From: an uncultured Desulfovibrio sp.
Lineage (GTDB): Bacteria > Desulfobacterota > Desulfovibrionia > Desulfovibrionales > Desulfovibrionaceae
DNA: 35,502 nt
Assembly (NCBI RefSeq): GCF_910584445.1
Contig: NZ_CAJUBO010000001.1
Span: forward strand, 1-35,502
Reading direction: 5' to 3'
Of the stretch, positions 32,827 to 35,502 are shown one piece after another. The notes under the pieces were generated by a model. That model did no database searches, was not told the origin of the DNA, and was given only the letters and a program-made list of their open reading frames with translations. Position 1 is the first letter of the stretch, and the number at the start of each line of letters is the position of its first letter. The position numbers and the translations under genes are program-made.

Positions 32827-35502
32827 ATGAGCACGCTCTATTACTACATCATTGCCACGGTGCTCGCTGTTGCCATCCTCTACGGCCTGCACCTGATGAG
32901 CAACGTCAAGACCGCCGTCCGGGGCAATGCCATTGCCGCCGGGTCCATGGCCCTGGCTATTGTCATCACCATGCTCCGCGACGATTCCTTTGGTTCCGTC
33001 AACCTCTGGATCGCCATTGCCGTGGGCATGGCCTTCGGACTCTTCCTCTCCAACAAGGTCAAGATGATCCAGATGCCGCAGCTCGTGGCCTTTCTCCACG
33101 GCTTCGGCGGCGGCGCCGCCGCCCTGGTGGGACTCATCATGCTGGTGGATGTGGGTCCGGAGTCGGCCTTCCACCGCATCGACGCCTGCCTGGCCCTCTG
33201 CTCGGGCATGACCACCATTGCCGGTTCCTTCGTGGCCGCGGGCAAGCTGCACCAGGTGCTGCCGCAGCGGCCCATCGTGCTGCCCAATCACAGCGGCATC
33301 GTCAACTTCCTGCTGGGCCTGATGCTGGTGGCCCTCTGCATCTACAATATCGCCCCCGGTTTTCTGCCCTGGCTCATGATTGGACTCATGTTCGCCACCG
33401 GCGCGCTCTTCGGCATCGTGTTCACCCTGCGCGTGGGCGGGGCGGACATGCCCATCACCATTTCCCTGCTCAACTCCATGGGCGGCATCTCCTGCGCCAT
33501 CGCGGGCTTTGCCGTGGCCGACCCGCTGCTCATCGCCGTGGGCGGCATCATCGGCTCGGCGGGCTACATGCTCACGCGCGTCATGTGCAAGGCCATGAAC
33601 CGGCGGCTCATGCCCATCCTGCTGGGCGAGTCCTCGGTGGCCGGCAGGAAGCCCGGCGCCGCCCCGGCCGCTTCCGCGCCTGCGGCGCCAACGCCGCCCG
33701 CCGGGCCTGCCGGGTCCGCCGCTTCCGGCGCGGCCGCCACCGATGACGATGACGATGCCGCGCTTGCGAAGCTGCTGCACGCGGCCAGACGGGTGATCAT
33801 CGTGCCGGGCTACGGCATGGCGCTGGCGCAGGCGCAGCACAAGGTCAAGCAGCTTGCCGACGCGCTGGAGTCCAACGGCGCCACGGTGGACTACGCCATC
33901 CATCCGGTGGCGGGGCGCATGCCCGGGCACATGAACGTGCTCCTGGCCGAGGCCAATGTGGAGTACGAGCATCTGCTCGAGATGGATGTGGTGAATCCGC
34001 TCTTTCCCGAGGCCGACCTTGTGCTCATCGTGGGCGCCAACGACGTGGTGAACCCGGCGGCCAACACGGCCGAGGGCACGCCCATCTACGGCATGCCCAT
34101 TCTGGACGTGGACAAGGCCAGGGGCGTCATCGTCTGCAACTATGACGAAAAGCCGGGCTATGCCGGCGTGCCGAACCCGCTCTACAAGAAACCCGGCGTC
34201 CACATGCGCCTGGGCGATGCGGCGAAGACCGTGGCCCATCTGGTGGATCTCGTCAGGGGCGATGTGGCGGCGCCCGCGGACAGCGGCAACGCGGCGGCAG
34301 GCGATGACGACGCCGCGCTTGCGAAGCTGCTGCACGCGGCCAGACGGGTGATCATCGTGCCGGGCTACGGCATGGCGCTGGCGCAGGCGCAGCACAAGGT
34401 CAAGCAGCTTGCCGACGCGCTGGAGTCCAACGGCGCCACGGTGGACTACGCCATCCATCCGGTGGCGGGGCGCATGCCCGGGCACATGAACGTGCTCCTG
34501 GCCGAGGCCAATGTGGAGTACGAGCATCTGCTCGAGATGGATGTGGTGAATCCGCTCTTTCCCGAGGCCGACCTTGTGCTCATCGTGGGCGCCAACGACG
34601 TGGTGAACCCGGCGGCCAACACGGCGGAGGGCACGCCCATCTATGGCATGCCCATTCTGGACGTGGACAAGGCCAGGGGCGTCATCGTCTGCAACTATGA
34701 CGAAAAGCCGGGCTATGCGGGCGTGCCGAATCCGCTCTACAAGAAGGCGGGCGTCCACATGCGCCTGGGTGACGCGGCGAAGACCGTGGCGCATCTGGTG
34801 GAGCTCGCCAGGGCGGATGTGGCGGCGCCCGCGGACAGCGGCAACGCGGCCCCCGGGAGCGACGAGGCTCGCGCCGCAGAGCTGCTCAGGAACGCCAGAC
34901 GGGTGATCATCGTGCCGGGCTACGGCATGGCGCTGGCGCAGGCGCAGCACAAGGTCAAGCAGCTTGCCGACGCGCTGGAGTCCAACGGCGCCACGGTGGA
35001 CTACGCCATCCATCCGGTGGCGGGGCGCATGCCCGGGCACATGAACGTGCTCCTGGCCGAGGCCAATGTGGAGTACGAGCATCTGCTCGAGATGGATGTG
35101 GTGAATCCGCTCTTTCCCGAGGCCGACCTTGTGCTCATCGTGGGCGCCAACGACGTGGTGAACCCGGCGGCCAACACGGCCGAGGGCACGCCCATCTACG
35201 GCATGCCCATTCTGGACGTGGACAAGGCCAAGGGCGTCATTGTCTGCAACTATGACGGCAAACCCGGCTACGCTGGCGTGGAGAACCCGCTCTACACCAA
35301 ACCCGGCGTCATTCTCATGTTCGGCGACGCGGCGAGGACCGTGGGGCGCCTGGTGGAACTCGCCCAGGGCGCCGTCCCCGAAGGCGCGGCCGCCGCGGTG
35401 CAGGCGGAACCGAAGGCCGATGCGGCCGCCATGCTCAAGAACGCCAAACGGGTGATCATCGTGCCGGGCTACGGCATGGCGCTGGCGCAGGCGCAGCACA
35501 AG
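32827..35502 (+). CDS. pntB: NAD(P) transhydrogenase subunit beta with tandem repeated NADP(H)-binding domains (partial)
   Basis: The open frame runs 892 codons to the window edge without a stop; ordinary PntB has about 460. Residues 1 to ~275 are the normal membrane domain II (LVAFLHGFGGGAAALVGL; VLPNHSGIVNFL; LNSMGGISCAIAGFA). A linker rich in Ala, Pro and Gly ends in five Asp (306-310). Then domain III is repeated: 310-494, 495-679, 680-862, and a fourth copy from 863 on. Each complete copy keeps VIIVPGYGMALAQAQ, HPVAGRMPGHMNVLLAEAN, GANDVVNPAANTAEGTP and GYAGV.NPLY, the NADP(H)-binding and domain-contact motifs. The start has AAGGGAG. The protein should drive NADP+ reduction by NADH with the proton gradient. 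The number of copies and the C-terminus are not known. Confidence 0.93.
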   Translation, partial: MSTLYYYIIATVLAVAILYGLHLMSNVKTAVRGNAIAAGSMALAIVITMLRDDSFGSVNLWIAIAVGMAFGLFLSNKVKMIQMPQLVAFLHGFGGGAAALVGLIMLVDVGPESAFHRIDACLALCSGMTTIAGSFVAAGKLHQVLPQRPIVLPNHSGIVNFLLGLMLVALCIYNIAPGFLPWLMIGLMFATGALFGIVFTLRVGGADMPITISLLNSMGGISCAIAGFAVADPLLIAVGGIIGSAGYMLTRVMCKAMNRRLMPILLGESSVAGRKPGAAPAASAPAAPTPPAGPAGSAASGAAATDDDDDAALAKLLHAARRVIIVPGYGMALAQAQHKVKQLADALESNGATVDYAIHPVAGRMPGHMNVLLAEANVEYEHLLEMDVVNPLFPEADLVLIVGANDVVNPAANTAEGTPIYGMPILDVDKARGVIVCNYDEKPGYAGVPNPLYKKPGVHMRLGDAAKTVAHLVDLVRGDVAAPADSGNAAAGDDDAALAKLLHAARRVIIVPGYGMALAQAQHKVKQLADALESNGATVDYAIHPVAGRMPGHMNVLLAEANVEYEHLLEMDVVNPLFPEADLVLIVGANDVVNPAANTAEGTPIYGMPILDVDKARGVIVCNYDEKPGYAGVPNPLYKKAGVHMRLGDAAKTVAHLVELARADVAAPADSGNAAPGSDEARAAELLRNARRVIIVPGYGMALAQAQHKVKQLADALESNGATVDYAIHPVAGRMPGHMNVLLAEANVEYEHLLEMDVVNPLFPEADLVLIVGANDVVNPAANTAEGTPIYGMPILDVDKAKGVIVCNYDGKPGYAGVENPLYTKPGVILMFGDAARTVGRLVELAQGAVPEGAAAAVQAEPKADAAAMLKNAKRVIIVPGYGMALAQAQHK
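33754..34308 (+). repeat. Domain III repeat, copy 1
   Basis: A unit of 555 bases (185 codons) encoding one complete NADP(H)-binding domain, with the GYG loop near residue 329. It is identical to copy 2 for about 314 bases (33757-34070) and to copy 3 for about 337 bases (33784-34120), as compared by eye. Confidence 0.93.
34309..34863 (+). repeat. Domain III repeat, copy 2
   Basis: A 555-base unit. It differs from copy 1 by a handful of bases, all but one in the second half (for example KKAG in place of KKPG, and ELARA in place of DLVRG). Its final linker reads VAAPADSGNAAPGSDE. Confidence 0.93.
34864..35412 (+). repeat. Domain III repeat, copy 3
   Basis: A 549-base unit with the most divergent second half (DGKPGYAGVENPLYTKPG, ILMFGDAARTVGRLVELAQG) and a different linker (VPEGAAAAVQAEPKAD). 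Its first ~337 bases are still identical to copy 1. Confidence 0.93.
35413..35502 (+). repeat. Domain III repeat, copy 4 (cut by the window)
   Basis: The first 90 bases of a further unit. From 35449 to the window end the sequence is identical to the start of the other copies (KRVIIVPGYGMALAQAQHK). Confidence 0.88.

Noticed and set aside
32805..33746. Open frame of 313 codons on the plus strand overlapping pntB
   Set aside because: A shifted frame of pntB; the real frame starts at 32827 and gives the PntB membrane domain.
32749..35499. Open frame of 916 codons on the minus strand
   Set aside because: It is the antisense shadow of pntB. Its repeats mirror the domain III copies, and the plus-strand reading has clear family motifs.
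33754..35502. Assembly artefact as full explanation of the repeated domain III
   Set aside because: The copies differ in their second halves and linkers while keeping the frame, which a duplicated read or contig would not give. An error in copy number remains possible.

Overview
The window is GC-rich, tightly packed bacterial DNA, most likely from a sulfite- or sulfate-reducing member of the Desulfovibrionaceae (Desulfovibrio/Bilophila type). This rests on the closeness of the aminotransferase at 29779-31155 to Bilophila-type taurine:pyruvate aminotransferase, on the ileS-lspA-small membrane protein-cpoB-cheZ run, and on the lactate permease. The assignment is inferred from recognised protein families; no database search was possible.

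Left part, 1-17419, minus strand: one long surface-glycan operon of about fifteen tightly spaced genes, read from 17419 towards position 1. It opens with an acyl module (ketoacyl-ACP synthase III, acyl carrier protein, short-chain reductase, hexapeptide acetyltransferase). Two paralogous GT4 glycosyltransferases follow, then a deacetylase-methyltransferase fusion, a methyltransferase sharing the same C/N-terminal 'PLEHY' segment, a GT2 with a large unknown N-terminal half, a sulfotransferase-like protein and a CDP-glycerol-transferase-like protein. It ends with four genes matching the core of the Campylobacter capsule phosphoramidate (MeOPN) pathway: L-glutamine kinase, gamma-glutamyl-CDP-amidate hydrolase, CTP:phosphoglutamine cytidylyltransferase and a methyltransferase. 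The methyltransferase runs off the window through a (CG)8(CT)27 dinucleotide tract that could make it phase-variable. A sigma-54-like promoter lies just upstream of the operon.

Middle part, 17861-27304: mostly housekeeping. ileS, lspA, a small membrane protein, the Tol-Pal factor cpoB and a cheZ-type phosphatase run on the plus strand. An alpha/beta hydrolase is divergent from a methylthioadenosine/S-adenosylhomocysteine deaminase (mtaD), followed by a lipoprotein of unknown role and an orphan BMP-family solute-binding protein.

Right part, 27305-35502, plus strand: energy metabolism. A lactate permease (lldP) with a structured leader precedes a taurine:pyruvate aminotransferase (tpa), which has a near-perfect sigma-54 promoter and upstream palindromes. 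The three-gene proton-translocating transhydrogenase pntAA-pntAB-pntB follows. Taurine deamination feeds amino groups and reducing equivalents into the cell, and the transhydrogenase next door would balance NADH and NADPH.

The most unusual object is pntB. After a normal membrane domain it carries at least three complete and one further partial copy of the NADP(H)-binding domain III in tandem (555, 555 and 549 bases per unit), in one open frame that is still open at the window end. Every complete copy keeps the nucleotide-binding motifs, and the first ~315-340 bases of each copy are identical. Normal PntB has one such domain, so this looks like a previously undescribed multi-headed transhydrogenase.
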